A stretch of 64,000 nt of DNA from Casp-actino8 sp964614655 (GTDB taxonomy: Bacteria; Actinomycetota; Acidimicrobiia; Acidimicrobiales; Ilumatobacteraceae), in contig CAZTPF010000001.1 in NCBI GenBank assembly GCA_964614655.1, positions 62,001 to 126,000 of the forward strand, given 5' to 3'. The notes beneath the pieces are model-generated. The model was given only the letters and a program-made list of their open reading frames with translations, was not told the DNA's origin and did no database searches. The position numbers and the translations under genes are program-made. Positions 49,993-58,375 of this stretch are shown piece by piece. Each line of letters starts with the position of its first letter. The first letter of the stretch is position 1.

Positions 49993-51072
49993 TCAGAGCT
50001 TGCACTTGCTCGAACCCGTGATCTCGCAGAGTTCACGGATGCCGTCGTAGTAGGAGTCCTCTCCAGCGAGGTATCCCCAGAACGGGCCGTCCGAGAGCGG
50101 GCAGTCGTCGGCCGACGAGCAGTAGCCGTTGTCGACCGCCCAATCGACGTTCACCTTGGTGACCACCACGTCCCGGATGGCGTCTTGCATGCTCGGCGGG
50201 AGCCAACGACCGACGGCGAGCGGAGGTGCGGCGATCGGGGTCGACTTCCAGATGATGTCGAGAGTGGCCGAGGCCTCGTTCACGTTCTCGCCTTCACCGG
50301 TGGAGTCGATGACACCCGCGATGTCGCCCGACTCGATGAGCTGCTGGGTGATCATCGTGTCGTAGGCGAATCCGGCGTCGCAGTCACCGTTGTTGACGGC
50401 GATTGCCGAAGCATCGTGTCCACCGGCGAAGATCGCCGTGATGTCGGTCGAGTTCTCGGTCGGATCGAGACCCACGTCGAGGAGAGCGGCGGACGGGAAG
50501 AGGAAGCCCGACGTGGAGCCCGGGTCGACGAAGCAGACTCGCTTGCCGGCCAAGTCAGCCGGCTCGCGAATGTCCGAGCCGACGGGCACGATCAGATACG
50601 AGCGGTAGTCGCCGATGGTGTCAGGATCATCTCCCGCCCAGAGTCCGACGACGTCGATGTCTGCTCCCGCACCAGTGGCGATCACGTAGGAGAAGGCTCC
50701 GAACGAACCGATGTCGACGCGTTCGGCGACCATGCCTTCGATCACACCGGCGTAGTCAGCGGCCTGCACGAATTCCATTTCGATACCGAGTTGATCGGCG
50801 ATGATCTGTGGGGTCACGTAGTCGGCGATCTCCTGAGCGTTTTCCGCCGGCACGGCGGCGAACGTCAGCTTGTTCGGCCAGTCGGCGCGAGGATCAGCCG
50901 CCGGGGCCGGAGCCGCAGTTGTGTTGTCACCCGAAGCCGCCGGGGCGGCGGTCGCCGGTGCGGGGGTCACCGTCGAGCCACTGTCGTCTCCTCCGCACGA
51001 AGCGATGAACGACGCCGACGCCAGACCGATCGCCAGAGCGGTCCAGCGGCGTGATGCCTGAGAAATTCGCAT
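49993..51072 (-). CDS. phnD: Phosphonate ABC importer substrate-binding lipoprotein PhnD
   Basis: 359-residue PhnD-type binding lipoprotein. Signal peptide with lipobox FIASC (C26 lipidated), an Ala/Pro/Thr linker (30-62), then the periplasmic-binding fold starting at KLTFAAVPAENAQEI. ADYAGVIEGMVAERVDIGSFGAFSYV and DPGSTSGFLFPSAALL hold the Ser/Thr residues that grip the phosphonate in this family. Four cysteines near the C-terminus (CSSADDC, LC, CKL) may form disulfides. ATG preceded by aggagg. It opens the phnDCE operon, with PHO-box-like repeats about 60-110 bp upstream. Confidence 0.95.
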   Translation of the reverse strand: MRISQASRRWTALAIGLASASFIASCGGDDSGSTVTPAPATAAPAASGDNTTAAPAPAADPRADWPNKLTFAAVPAENAQEIADYVTPQIIADQLGIEMEFVQAADYAGVIEGMVAERVDIGSFGAFSYVIATGAGADIDVVGLWAGDDPDTIGDYRSYLIVPVGSDIREPADLAGKRVCFVDPGSTSGFLFPSAALLDVGLDPTENSTDITAIFAGGHDASAIAVNNGDCDAGFAYDTMITQQLIESGDIAGVIDSTGEGENVNEASATLDIIWKSTPIAAPPLAVGRWLPPSMQDAIRDVVVTKVNVDWAVDNGYCSSADDCPLSDGPFWGYLAGEDSYYDGIRELCEITGSSKCKL

Positions 51073-51134
51073 TCTTCCTCCTGATGAGTGGCCGATCGAC
51101 CACGTTGTTCACGTAACGAGAGGAACGTAAGCGA

Positions 51135-51178
51135 CCGACCTGAACGACCGGTCGGACACGAGCGAACCAGAGGTGAAC
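51135..51178 (-). promoter_or_regulatory. PHO-box-like 11-nt direct repeats upstream of phnD
   Basis: On the minus strand four consecutive 11-nt units read GTTCACCTCTG, GTTCGCTCGTG, TCCGACCGGTC and GTTCAGGTCGG; units 1, 2 and 4 begin with GTTC. The first resembles the GTTCACC core of actinobacterial PhoP sites, which fits phosphate-starvation control of phosphonate uptake. Confidence 0.5.
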
Positions 51179-51253
51179 ATCAGGAGACGCTTCGTCGCGT
51201 CGTTCACAAAGGCCGAGAGACCTGTCAGTACAAGTCGTCGTCGGAGTGACTAC

Positions 51254-52585
51254 TCAGACGGTCGGAAGAGTGAAACCGACTTCGGCACCGCCACCGGTGC
51301 GACGGCGGGCGAACACCGAACCGCCGTGACTCGACGCCACGTCGGCCACGATCGACAGTCCGAGACCCGAGCCCGGAAGCGTGCGAGCCGACGTCGCACG
51401 ATGGAAGCGCTCGAAGATCACTCGTTCCTGGCCGTCTTCGATCCCCGGCCCGCGGTCGGACACGGTGACCGTCCCCTTCGTCACGTCGACTTCGATCGGT
51501 CCACCCGTCGTGTCGAACTTGAGCGCGTTGTCGACGAGATTCGACACCGCACGTTCGAACAACTGGGGTCGCACGACGCACACCGACCCGTCCGCACTGA
51601 GGTCGACCATTCGACCGCTACGACGATCGGCTCGCTCGACGACCGTCGCCACGTGCTCGCGCAGCACCACCGGTTGGGGAAGTTCGTCGGCGTGGCGATC
51701 GGCCGCCAACGACACCACTTCTTCGACGAGTGATTCGAGATCGGCGACGTCGCGGTCGATGTCGGTGACGATCTGGGCTCGAACATCGGGGGCGACGTCG
51801 GCATGCCGACGCAGAACGTCGAGATTGGTGCGCAGACTGGTGAGCGGCGTGCGCAACTCGTGGCCGGCGTCTTCGACGAGACGCTGCTGCTGCTCACGCG
51901 AACTCGACAACGCCGCGAGCATGTCGGAGAAGCGGCGACCGAGGCGTCCGGCTTCGTCGTTGCCCGACTGAGGGGTCGCGACGTCGAGACGTCCGGTGGT
52001 GGCCACTTCCTCGACCGCCGTCGACAGGCGGCGCAGTCGGCGTGTCACTCCGCTGACCGTGAACCATCCGATCGACGCCGCGATCACGGCGACCACGGCG
52101 GCGACCAAGGCCATGCGTCGTCGGAGGTCGTCCAGCACGTTCAGGTTCTCGCTGAGGTCGCGTCCCAACTGCACGATGCCGGTCGAGACCTGCACCGTTC
52201 GAACGCGGTAGTCGATTCCTTCGGCCGTCGTGACACTCGCATAGGCGGGAGTGGCCGATCCATCGGCTCCGACATCGGGCGACGTGATCGGAAGCGATAC
52301 ACCCTCGGTGGAGGCGAGCACGTTGCCCGACAGGTCCGACACCTGAACGACGAACTGCTCGACTCCGAGCGGACGCTCGGGAATGTTGATGAAGGCGCGA
52401 CCGGGGATGTTCGGACGATCGCGACCGGGCAGTTTAAGGAAGCGCTCAGTGGCTTGCACGAGCGATCGGTCGACTTCCTCCATCAGACGAGTGTCGGTGG
52501 CTCGATAGGTCACGATGCTCACGGCGGTGACTCCCACCGAGACGATCACGGCCAGAAGCAACGCGACTTTCAGTCGGAGACTCAC
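51254..52585 (-). CDS. Two-component sensor histidine kinase (MprB-like)
   Basis: 443-residue membrane sensor kinase. Transmembrane helix 1 (about 5-27), an extracytoplasmic sensor region (30-160), transmembrane helix 2 (165-185), HAMP linker (187-240), H-box EDAGHELRTPLTSLRTNL near 248-265, and an HATPase domain with NLVDNALKF (N box), DRGPGIED (G1) and GSGLGLSIV (G2). GTG start overlaps the stop of the response-regulator gene (GTGA), which fixes the pair. The longer frame to 53083 runs over the regulator gene and is false. Closest in layout to mycobacterial MprB envelope-stress kinases; the signal is unknown. Confidence 0.92.
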   Translation of the reverse strand: MSLRLKVALLLAVIVSVGVTAVSIVTYRATDTRLMEEVDRSLVQATERFLKLPGRDRPNIPGRAFINIPERPLGVEQFVVQVSDLSGNVLASTEGVSLPITSPDVGADGSATPAYASVTTAEGIDYRVRTVQVSTGIVQLGRDLSENLNVLDDLRRRMALVAAVVAVIAASIGWFTVSGVTRRLRRLSTAVEEVATTGRLDVATPQSGNDEAGRLGRRFSDMLAALSSSREQQQRLVEDAGHELRTPLTSLRTNLDVLRRHADVAPDVRAQIVTDIDRDVADLESLVEEVVSLAADRHADELPQPVVLREHVATVVERADRRSGRMVDLSADGSVCVVRPQLFERAVSNLVDNALKFDTTGGPIEVDVTKGTVTVSDRGPGIEDGQERVIFERFHRATSARTLPGSGLGLSIVADVASSHGGSVFARRRTGGGAEVGFTLPTV

Positions 52586-53280
52586 TGCACCCTCGCCGTG
52601 TAACCGATACCGCGCACCGTGTGGATCAGTCGATTCTCGCCTTCGACGTCGATCTTGCGGCGGATGTAGCCGATATAGACGGCCAGATTCTTCGAATCGG
52701 GTCCGAAGTCGTAGCCCCAGATCCGGTCGTAGATGGTGGAGTGTTCGAGGACGATGCCGGCGTTGTGCACCAGGAGTTCGAGGAGGTCGAACTCGGTCTT
52801 CGAGAGTTCGACCTCGACGTCGCTGCGCCAGACGCGACGGGCCGCCGAGTCGATGCGCAGAGTGTCGAGTTGGAGGACGTCGTTCTCGGCGGTTACGTCC
52901 TCGCCGGAGTGCGAGCGGCGGAGAAGCGCACGCAGACGGGCCAGCAACTCCTCCAACGCGAACGGTTTGGGCAAATAGTCGTCGGCCCCAGCGTCGAGGC
53001 CAGCCACACGGTCGCTCGTCTCGGTGCGGGCGGTCAGCATGAGGATCGGTACCCGATTCTTCTCGGATCGCAAAACCCGACACATCGTGAGGCCGTCGAT
53101 CGACGGCATCATCACGTCGAGAACGATCACGTCGGGCTGCTCGTTCTTCACCGCGTCGAGACCCTTGGCCCCATCGGCTGCGGCGCTCACGTCGTAGCCC
53201 TCGAGTCGGAGCGCACGCACCAACGAATCGCGGATGGACGTGTCGTCGTCGACGACGAGGACACGAGCCGCTGCGGACAT
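52582..53280 (-). CDS. OmpR-family response regulator (MprA-like)
   Basis: 232-residue regulator. Receiver domain (1-120) with the acidic pair in VVDDD near 9-11, the phospho-acceptor Asp in VIVLDVMMPSIDG near 53, the Thr of MLTAR and the Lys of YLPKPF; then a winged-helix DNA-binding domain (about 135-230) with LSKTEFDLLELLVHN and RRKIDVEGENRLIHTVRGIGY. ATG at 53280 starts the receiver fold exactly. Upstream, 23-40 bp away, lies a pair of GTAAGAA/GTGAGAA repeats 11 bp apart, a likely autoregulatory site. Confidence 0.95.
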   Translation of the reverse strand: MSAAARVLVVDDDTSIRDSLVRALRLEGYDVSAAADGAKGLDAVKNEQPDVIVLDVMMPSIDGLTMCRVLRSEKNRVPILMLTARTETSDRVAGLDAGADDYLPKPFALEELLARLRALLRRSHSGEDVTAENDVLQLDTLRIDSAARRVWRSDVEVELSKTEFDLLELLVHNAGIVLEHSTIYDRIWGYDFGPDSKNLAVYIGYIRRKIDVEGENRLIHTVRGIGYTARVQ

Positions 53281-53302
53281 GGCATCAGTCTGCCCGTCGC
53301 AC

Positions 53303-53320
53303 GTAAGAAGTCGGTGAGAA
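53303..53320. promoter_or_regulatory. Direct-repeat site before the response-regulator gene
   Basis: GTAAGAA at 53303 and GTGAGAA at 53314 are 11 bp apart, one helical turn, as usual for OmpR-family regulators. The longer context CGGTGAGAAT also occurs at 35952-35961. Confidence 0.4.
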
Positions 53321-53359
53321 TGGCCTGCTGGTGGAGCACATCGGTATGGTGGACGACGC

Positions 53360-54616
53360 ATGAATTTGGTGAAGGCGGCCTTCCATCTGGTGTGGATGCT
53401 CGTTCTCGCCTGTTTCGTCGGAGTGGTCACCGGTGCGGCCTCGTGGGCGCTGTTCGAAGTGCTCGATCAGGTGACCGAGGTACGAGTGGAGAACGGCTGG
53501 ATCGTCTGGCTCCTCCCGATCGCCGCTCTCGGACTCGGCGCGGCCTATCACTACGGCGGCAAGACCGCCAACCAAGGCACGTCTCTCGTGGTGCGCGAAT
53601 CGCTGCCACCGGCCCTCCACTCGTCGTCGGAGACGCCACCCAAGATCCCGTACCGCATGGCACCCATGATCTTCGGCGCCACCACCGTCGCTCAGCTCAC
53701 CGGCGCATCGGTGGGTCGTGAAGGCGCCGCCCTCCAGCTCGGCGGATCACTCGTCAACTTCGTGATGCGTCCGTTCCGTCTCGGCACGCACGAGATGCGC
53801 CTCATGATCGTCTCGGCGGTCGCCGGTGCGTTCGGTGGCGCGTTCGGCGTTCCGGTGGCTGGTGCCATCTTCGCCCTCGAAGTGCAGCAGACCGGACGTC
53901 TCCGGTACGAAGCGTTGGCGCCGGCTTTCGCGGCATCGATCACCGCCGACTACTTCGTCGAATTCCTCGGCCGAGAGACGCCGATCGTGAACGTGCCGGT
54001 GGCGCACGACTGGACCATGCTCCTCCGCCTCGTGGTGGTGGGAGTCGTATGCGGTCTGGTCGCTCGCGGTTTCGTGAATTCACTCCACCTGGTGAAAGAA
54101 ACGGTCGCTTCCTACGTGCGCTGGATCCCGGCCCGACCAGTCGTGGGTGCCGTGGCGACTCTCGGACTCATGCTCCTGTTCGGCCGCGACTACCTCGGTC
54201 TGTCGCTGCCGCTCATCGACGGGGCGATTGCCGGCGAGCACATCGACTGGTGGGCACCGGTGCTCAAGTTCGTGTTCACCGTGGTGGCCCTCGGCTGTTC
54301 GATACCGGGTGGCGAGGTCACTCCCCTCTTCGTGATCGGTGCCACGCTCGGCTCGGTTCTGTCGGGTGTGCTGAACCTCGACGCTGCGCTGTGCGCGTCG
54401 GTCGCTGCGGCTGCGGTGTTCGGTGCGGCGTCCAACACGCCGATCGCCTGCATCGTGCTCACCGTCGAGCTCTTCGGCGCCGACATGGCGGTTCCGGCCG
54501 CCGTCGTGATCTTCCTCGCCTACACCTTGTCGCCGCGACAGGGCATCTACGAGGCCCAGCAGATGGGATCTACGAAAGACCTCCGGGCCAGCGCAATACC
54601 ACGACGTCAGTCATGA
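53360..54616 (+). CDS. ClC-family chloride channel/antiporter
   Basis: 418-residue ClC protein with about 10-12 hydrophobic spans. The GREGP-type motif reads GASVGREGAALQLG (about 116-129), with the gating glutamate kept; GAFGGAFGVPVAGAIFALE is the following ClC signature; and GGEVTPLFVIGATLG (about 314-328) is the third conserved region. The first GSGIP motif is altered (KTANQGTSLV), as in several bacterial ClCs whose selectivity may be fluoride or other anions. The ATG has TATGGT 9 nt upstream. Convergent with the methyltransferase gene, overlapping by 47 bases. Confidence 0.92.
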   Translation: MNLVKAAFHLVWMLVLACFVGVVTGAASWALFEVLDQVTEVRVENGWIVWLLPIAALGLGAAYHYGGKTANQGTSLVVRESLPPALHSSSETPPKIPYRMAPMIFGATTVAQLTGASVGREGAALQLGGSLVNFVMRPFRLGTHEMRLMIVSAVAGAFGGAFGVPVAGAIFALEVQQTGRLRYEALAPAFAASITADYFVEFLGRETPIVNVPVAHDWTMLLRLVVVGVVCGLVARGFVNSLHLVKETVASYVRWIPARPVVGAVATLGLMLLFGRDYLGLSLPLIDGAIAGEHIDWWAPVLKFVFTVVALGCSIPGGEVTPLFVIGATLGSVLSGVLNLDAALCASVAAAAVFGAASNTPIACIVLTVELFGADMAVPAAVVIFLAYTLSPRQGIYEAQQMGSTKDLRASAIPRRQS

Positions 54617-55406
54617 ACGCCGGCGGGTGATCGCGTAACCAAGCCTCGATCTCGGCGTTGCGATCGGGGTGCAGACACAGACGCAGCCGCGCCGAGTCGA
54701 CCAATTCGGCCGGATCGTCGGCGAATCGCGACATCGGCGGACGGGGAACCACCACCACTTCGGGCTGGATGCCGAGTGCACGCAGTACGGCGACGGCGTC
54801 GTCGGCTGTCGGCCCGTCGGGGCGCTTCAGATTCCAGAAGTGCTGCCAGCCCTCGTTCCACGCCGACTGCGGATGATGTTTCGGAAGAACGGCGACCACA
54901 CCGAGTCGGGCCACGGCAGTGAGCGCCACCACGAACGGTTCGAGATCTTGCACGTTGTAGAAGACGTGATGACACACGGCGACGTCGTGCGGCTCGATCG
55001 GCGTTCCGGCCTGCTCGGCGGCGATGGCGACGTCGGGCCAACGGCCCTGCAACTCACGATGGGTGCACCCGGCGGCCGCGGCTGCTTCGGCGAACTTGGC
55101 GAGCATGGCCGGGTTCTCGTCGACTCCGGTGATGTGCGTGGCACGAGGAGCGAGCGGAATCGACGACCGTCCCCCGCCGCATCCGATGTCGATCACACTG
55201 CCGCCCTCGGCGGGAAGGAGTTCGCGCGCCATCTCGAAGATCGGGCTGTCGGGTCGCAGGGTGTCGTCGACCGCGAACGTCTTCGGATCGTGCGCCCACG
55301 GCGGTACCTCGGCCTGGGCGACGATCTCGTCGGGCAGAGCCCAAGCCCGCAACTGCTCGGCCCAGTGGCGGCCGGCGTCGGTGAGCGGTTCGTGAGTGTC
55401 GGTCAT
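54570..55406 (-). CDS. SAM-dependent methyltransferase (class I)
   Basis: 278-residue class I methyltransferase. Motif I VIDIGCGGGRSSIPLA (about 71-86) binds SAM, GVDEN follows as the acidic loop, and HDVAVCHHVFYNV takes the place of motif IV. The C-terminal half is unremarkable. ATG overlaps the P450 stop (ATGA), so it is made with the P450 and the ferredoxin; it might methylate a hydroxyl introduced by the P450 (inference). The frame extension to 55463 is a P450 shadow. Confidence 0.85.
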   Translation of the reverse strand: MTDTHEPLTDAGRHWAEQLRAWALPDEIVAQAEVPPWAHDPKTFAVDDTLRPDSPIFEMARELLPAEGGSVIDIGCGGGRSSIPLAPRATHITGVDENPAMLAKFAEAAAAAGCTHRELQGRWPDVAIAAEQAGTPIEPHDVAVCHHVFYNVQDLEPFVVALTAVARLGVVAVLPKHHPQSAWNEGWQHFWNLKRPDGPTADDAVAVLRALGIQPEVVVVPRPPMSRFADDPAELVDSARLRLCLHPDRNAEIEAWLRDHPPAFMTDVVVLRWPGGLS

Positions 55407-56641
55407 GCCGACAGTACGCGCACCGGAAGTTGACGCGGACCGCGGATCTGGCCGACGCTCCACACCACTCCCTCTTCACCGTGGGCGAGCTCGAAGTCGG
55501 GGAAGCGCTTGATGAACTCCTCGACGGCGACGTGCAGTTCGAGACGGGCCAGATTCGATCCGAGACAACGGTGAATTCCGAGGCCGAACGCCGCATGACG
55601 GTTCTCGGCCCGATCGATGATCACCTGATCGGCGTTCTCGAATTCGGCCGGGTCGAGGTTGGCGGCCGGGAACGGCAACAACACCCATTCGTCTTTCTTC
55701 ATGGGGCAGCCGTGGAAGTCGTGATCCTTGGCGACCAGTCGCGCCATGGTGACTGGCGCGTAGGCGCGCAGGAATTCTTCGATGGCGGTGGCCATGAGGT
55801 CGGGTTCGTTCACGAGACGCCGGCGATCCTTCGGGTGCGTGGCGAGATGCCACAGACTCGAGCCGATGGCGCTCCACGTGGTGTCGATTCCGGCGACCAA
55901 GAGAAGGAGGATGAATCCACCCACCATCTCGTGCGGGAGTTTCTCGCCGCCGAGTTCGACGTCGATGAGATAGCCGGTGAGGTCGTCGCGCGGGTTGGCG
56001 ACGTGGTCGTCGATCTGGGCCTTCAGATAGGCGTCGATTCGCTCGAACGAGCGAACTCGTTCCTCCGGATCGCCGTTGATGTTCTCGAGGATGTCGTGCA
56101 CGAATTCACGGAAGAGATCGTCGTCTTCCAACGGGAAGCCGAGCATGCGGGCGATCACGTTGACCGGAATGTGCTGCGCGTATTCGATGGCGGCGTCGAC
56201 CGTGAGACCACCGACTGCGTCGGCTTCCATCTTGTCGAGCAATTCGTTGCAGAGGCGTCGGATCTCGGGTTCCCACTCGGCGATCTTCTTCGGTGAGAAC
56301 GGAGGCAGGACGAGGCGACGAGCTTCGTGGTGGAACGGCGGATCGCTCGTGATGGGCGGCGCGCCGCCGACCGGTGCGGCGTCCTCGGGCACCACGGTGC
56401 TCACGACCACGGCGCGGCTCGTGAAGTTCTCGGTGTCGTAGGCGATCTCGCGTACGTACTCGTGCGTGACGGGCAACCACGTTCCGCCGTAGCGATCGGA
56501 GTGGGCGACCGGGCACGTGCCGCGCAGTTCGGCCCAGATGGCGTGAGCGTGGCGGTTGTATTCGGGATCGCCGTGATCGAAGTCGGTGGCCCAGTCGGAC
56601 ACCGGGCCGTAGATCGAGTCGGGGGTGCTGTAGGAGGTCAT
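55403..56641 (-). CDS. Cytochrome P450
   Basis: 412-residue soluble bacterial P450 monooxygenase. I-helix oxygen-binding motif AGIDTTW near 253, K-helix ExxR as EEFLRAY region, and haem loop FGLGIHRCLGSNLAR with the thiolate cysteine near residue 360. ITSDPPFHHEARRLV is the C-helix. The sequence resembles actinobacterial CYPs acting on hydrophobic or terpenoid substrates, but the family number cannot be given. ATG at 56641, 23 bases after the ferredoxin gene; stop overlaps the methyltransferase ATG. The ferredoxin is its probable electron donor; no ferredoxin reductase is in the window. Confidence 0.93.
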   Translation of the reverse strand: MTSYSTPDSIYGPVSDWATDFDHGDPEYNRHAHAIWAELRGTCPVAHSDRYGGTWLPVTHEYVREIAYDTENFTSRAVVVSTVVPEDAAPVGGAPPITSDPPFHHEARRLVLPPFSPKKIAEWEPEIRRLCNELLDKMEADAVGGLTVDAAIEYAQHIPVNVIARMLGFPLEDDDLFREFVHDILENINGDPEERVRSFERIDAYLKAQIDDHVANPRDDLTGYLIDVELGGEKLPHEMVGGFILLLLVAGIDTTWSAIGSSLWHLATHPKDRRRLVNEPDLMATAIEEFLRAYAPVTMARLVAKDHDFHGCPMKKDEWVLLPFPAANLDPAEFENADQVIIDRAENRHAAFGLGIHRCLGSNLARLELHVAVEEFIKRFPDFELAHGEEGVVWSVGQIRGPRQLPVRVLSA

Positions 56642-56664
56642 GATCGGGGGGCGACGACCGGAGG

Positions 56665-56859
56665 TCAGTCGGTGATCGTGATCGCGAACTCGGGGCAGTT
56701 GGCCACCGCGAGACGGGCCTTTTCTTCCAGTTCGGCCGGAACGTCGCCGTCGCCGATGACCATGGCGTTGCCGTAGTCGTCGACATCGATCAACTCGGGA
56801 GCGAGGGCGTAGCAGCGATTGTGCCCTTGGCACTTCTCGGAATCGACGTGAATGCGCAT
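56665..56859 (-). CDS. P450-associated 3Fe-4S-type ferredoxin
   Basis: 64-residue ferredoxin with cysteines in CQGHNRC (C10, C16) and in NCP near the C-terminus (C55). The second position of the usual 4Fe-4S pattern is His13 instead of Cys, the hallmark of the 3Fe-4S and modified 4Fe-4S ferredoxins that feed P450s in actinobacteria. It is directly upstream of the P450 gene. ATG has TAAGTT 6 nt upstream and no Shine-Dalgarno sequence. Confidence 0.93.
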   Translation of the reverse strand: MRIHVDSEKCQGHNRCYALAPELIDVDDYGNAMVIGDGDVPAELEEKARLAVANCPEFAITITD

Positions 56860-56865
56860 GAGGCG

Positions 56866-56871
56866 AACTTA
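56866..56871 (-). promoter_or_regulatory. -10 box of ferredoxin-P450-methyltransferase operon
   Basis: Minus-strand TAAGTT lies 6 nt before the ferredoxin ATG at 56859; leaderless arrangement. Confidence 0.5.
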
Positions 56872-56890
56872 GTGGGGAAGAATCTCGATC

Positions 56891-57616
56891 ATGGCTTCGC
56901 GACGCACATCTCCCCTGGCGATCCTGCTCCCGCCGTCGGAGGGCAAGGCCGAGGGCGGTCATGCGCCCCGCTGGAAGGCCGGCTCGGGCTCGTTCGGACC
57001 GGTGTTGCGCCGGCCTCGGGCCGAGGTGGTGTCGGCCCTGCTGGCCGCCAAGGGTGGCGACGCCAAGTTGCTCGGTGTGAGCGGCAAGCATTTGGCCCGG
57101 GCCCAGGAGTCGAACCGAGAACTCGACGGCGCGCCCACCTTGCCGGCCTGCGAGCGGTACACGGGTGTGGTGTGGGGACATCTGTCGCCCGACACCTTGT
57201 CGGCCAAAGCGCGAGCCCGCGCCGTCGATTCGGTCGTCGTGGTGTCGGGACTGCTCGGGTTGGTGGGCTTCGACGATCCGGTTCCCGACTACCGCGTGAA
57301 GATGGGTGCGTCACTGAAGCCGATGGGCAAGTTGTCGACGTGGTGGCGCGAACCGCTGTCGGCCGTGCTGAACGACTGGGCCGACGGCCGAGTGGTGATC
57401 GATCTGTTGCCGAACGAACATCGAGCGGCGTGGACACCGGGTGATTCGATGCGCGAGCACCTGGTGGTGAGTTTCGTCGAGAAGTCGGGCAAGGTGGCCG
57501 GCCACGACGCCAAAGCGGCCAAGGGTCTGCTGGCTCGACATCTCCTCGAAAAGTCGGGTGATCCGATGGAGGCGCTCCGATCGTGGAGCCACCCCCGTTT
57601 CCGCATCTCCTACTGA
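56891..57616 (+). CDS. yaaA: YaaA/DUF328-family peroxide-stress protein
   Basis: 241-residue YaaA family protein. It starts with the family signature LLPPSEGKAEGG (about 12-23), and the conserved LSGLLGL-like strand (VVSGLLGLVG) and the C-terminal NEHRAAW ... KAAKGLLARHL region follow. In E. coli YaaA lowers intracellular free iron during peroxide stress and binds DNA. Divergent from the ferredoxin gene with 31 bases between starts, convergent with the dienelactone hydrolase gene. Confidence 0.9.
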   Translation: MASRRTSPLAILLPPSEGKAEGGHAPRWKAGSGSFGPVLRRPRAEVVSALLAAKGGDAKLLGVSGKHLARAQESNRELDGAPTLPACERYTGVVWGHLSPDTLSAKARARAVDSVVVVSGLLGLVGFDDPVPDYRVKMGASLKPMGKLSTWWREPLSAVLNDWADGRVVIDLLPNEHRAAWTPGDSMREHLVVSFVEKSGKVAGHDAKAAKGLLARHLLEKSGDPMEALRSWSHPRFRISY

Positions 57617-57631
57617 GGATCGACCACTACC

Positions 57632-58375
57632 TCAGTCGAGTTTGTCGTGGAAGAACTGGATGACGCGCTGGACACTCGCTTCGTCGCGCTGCTCGGTGAG
57701 CACCGAGTGATCACTCTTCTTCGACGACGGCAGTTCGATCGCCACGAACTTGTCGCCGATCAGTTCGCGTAGGGTCGCGAAGCGATCGCCCACCAACTTG
57801 TCGCCGGTGTATCGAAGTCCGAGAACTTCACATCCCGATGCAGCACGCTCTTTCACCACGCGCTCGTCGTCGACTGACAGATGCAGACTTGCGGCCCGTT
57901 TCTTACCGATCGGGAAAGGCATCGACGGCTGGCTCAGAACCGGCGCCACCATGTGATCGTCGATCATCATGCCGAGGGCGAAGCCGCCGCTGAAGCACAT
58001 ACCGAGAGCACCGATGCCACGTCCGCCCACCTCCTGGTGAAGGTTGCGACCGAGCGCGCGCAGCCAGGCGATGATCGGCGACGTCTTGTTCATCGCCAGC
58101 GCCGAGAACTCCTTCGAGATGCACACCTTGGTGAGAGACGCCATGGCGTAGCCGTTCGAGAAACCCTTGCCCGGTGTGCCCACCAGGCTCGGCATGATCA
58201 CCGTGAAGCCCGAGTCGACGAGTTCGTTCGCGAACTGGGTGACCTTCGGGGTGATACCCGGCACCTCGTGGACGACGATGACACCGGGTCCGGAACCACG
58301 TCGATACGTGTCGCGGGTGAAGCCGGCTGCCGTGAACGAACCCTTCTCCCAGCCGGCCAACACGTCTGTGCTCAT
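57632..58375 (-). CDS. Dienelactone hydrolase-family protein
   Basis: 247-residue alpha/beta hydrolase of the dienelactone hydrolase family. The nucleophile elbow is GMCFSGG with Cys as nucleophile, typical of DLH; HEVPGITPKV near the N-terminus forms the oxyanion region, and a late DHSVLT His completes a triad. ATG at 58375 overlaps the stop of the phosphotransferase gene (ATGA). Natural substrate unknown; lactone or ester hydrolysis in aromatic breakdown is the family theme. Confidence 0.86.
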   Translation of the reverse strand: MSTDVLAGWEKGSFTAAGFTRDTYRRGSGPGVIVVHEVPGITPKVTQFANELVDSGFTVIMPSLVGTPGKGFSNGYAMASLTKVCISKEFSALAMNKTSPIIAWLRALGRNLHQEVGGRGIGALGMCFSGGFALGMMIDDHMVAPVLSQPSMPFPIGKKRAASLHLSVDDERVVKERAASGCEVLGLRYTGDKLVGDRFATLRELIGDKFVAIELPSSKKSDHSVLTEQRDEASVQRVIQFFHDKLD

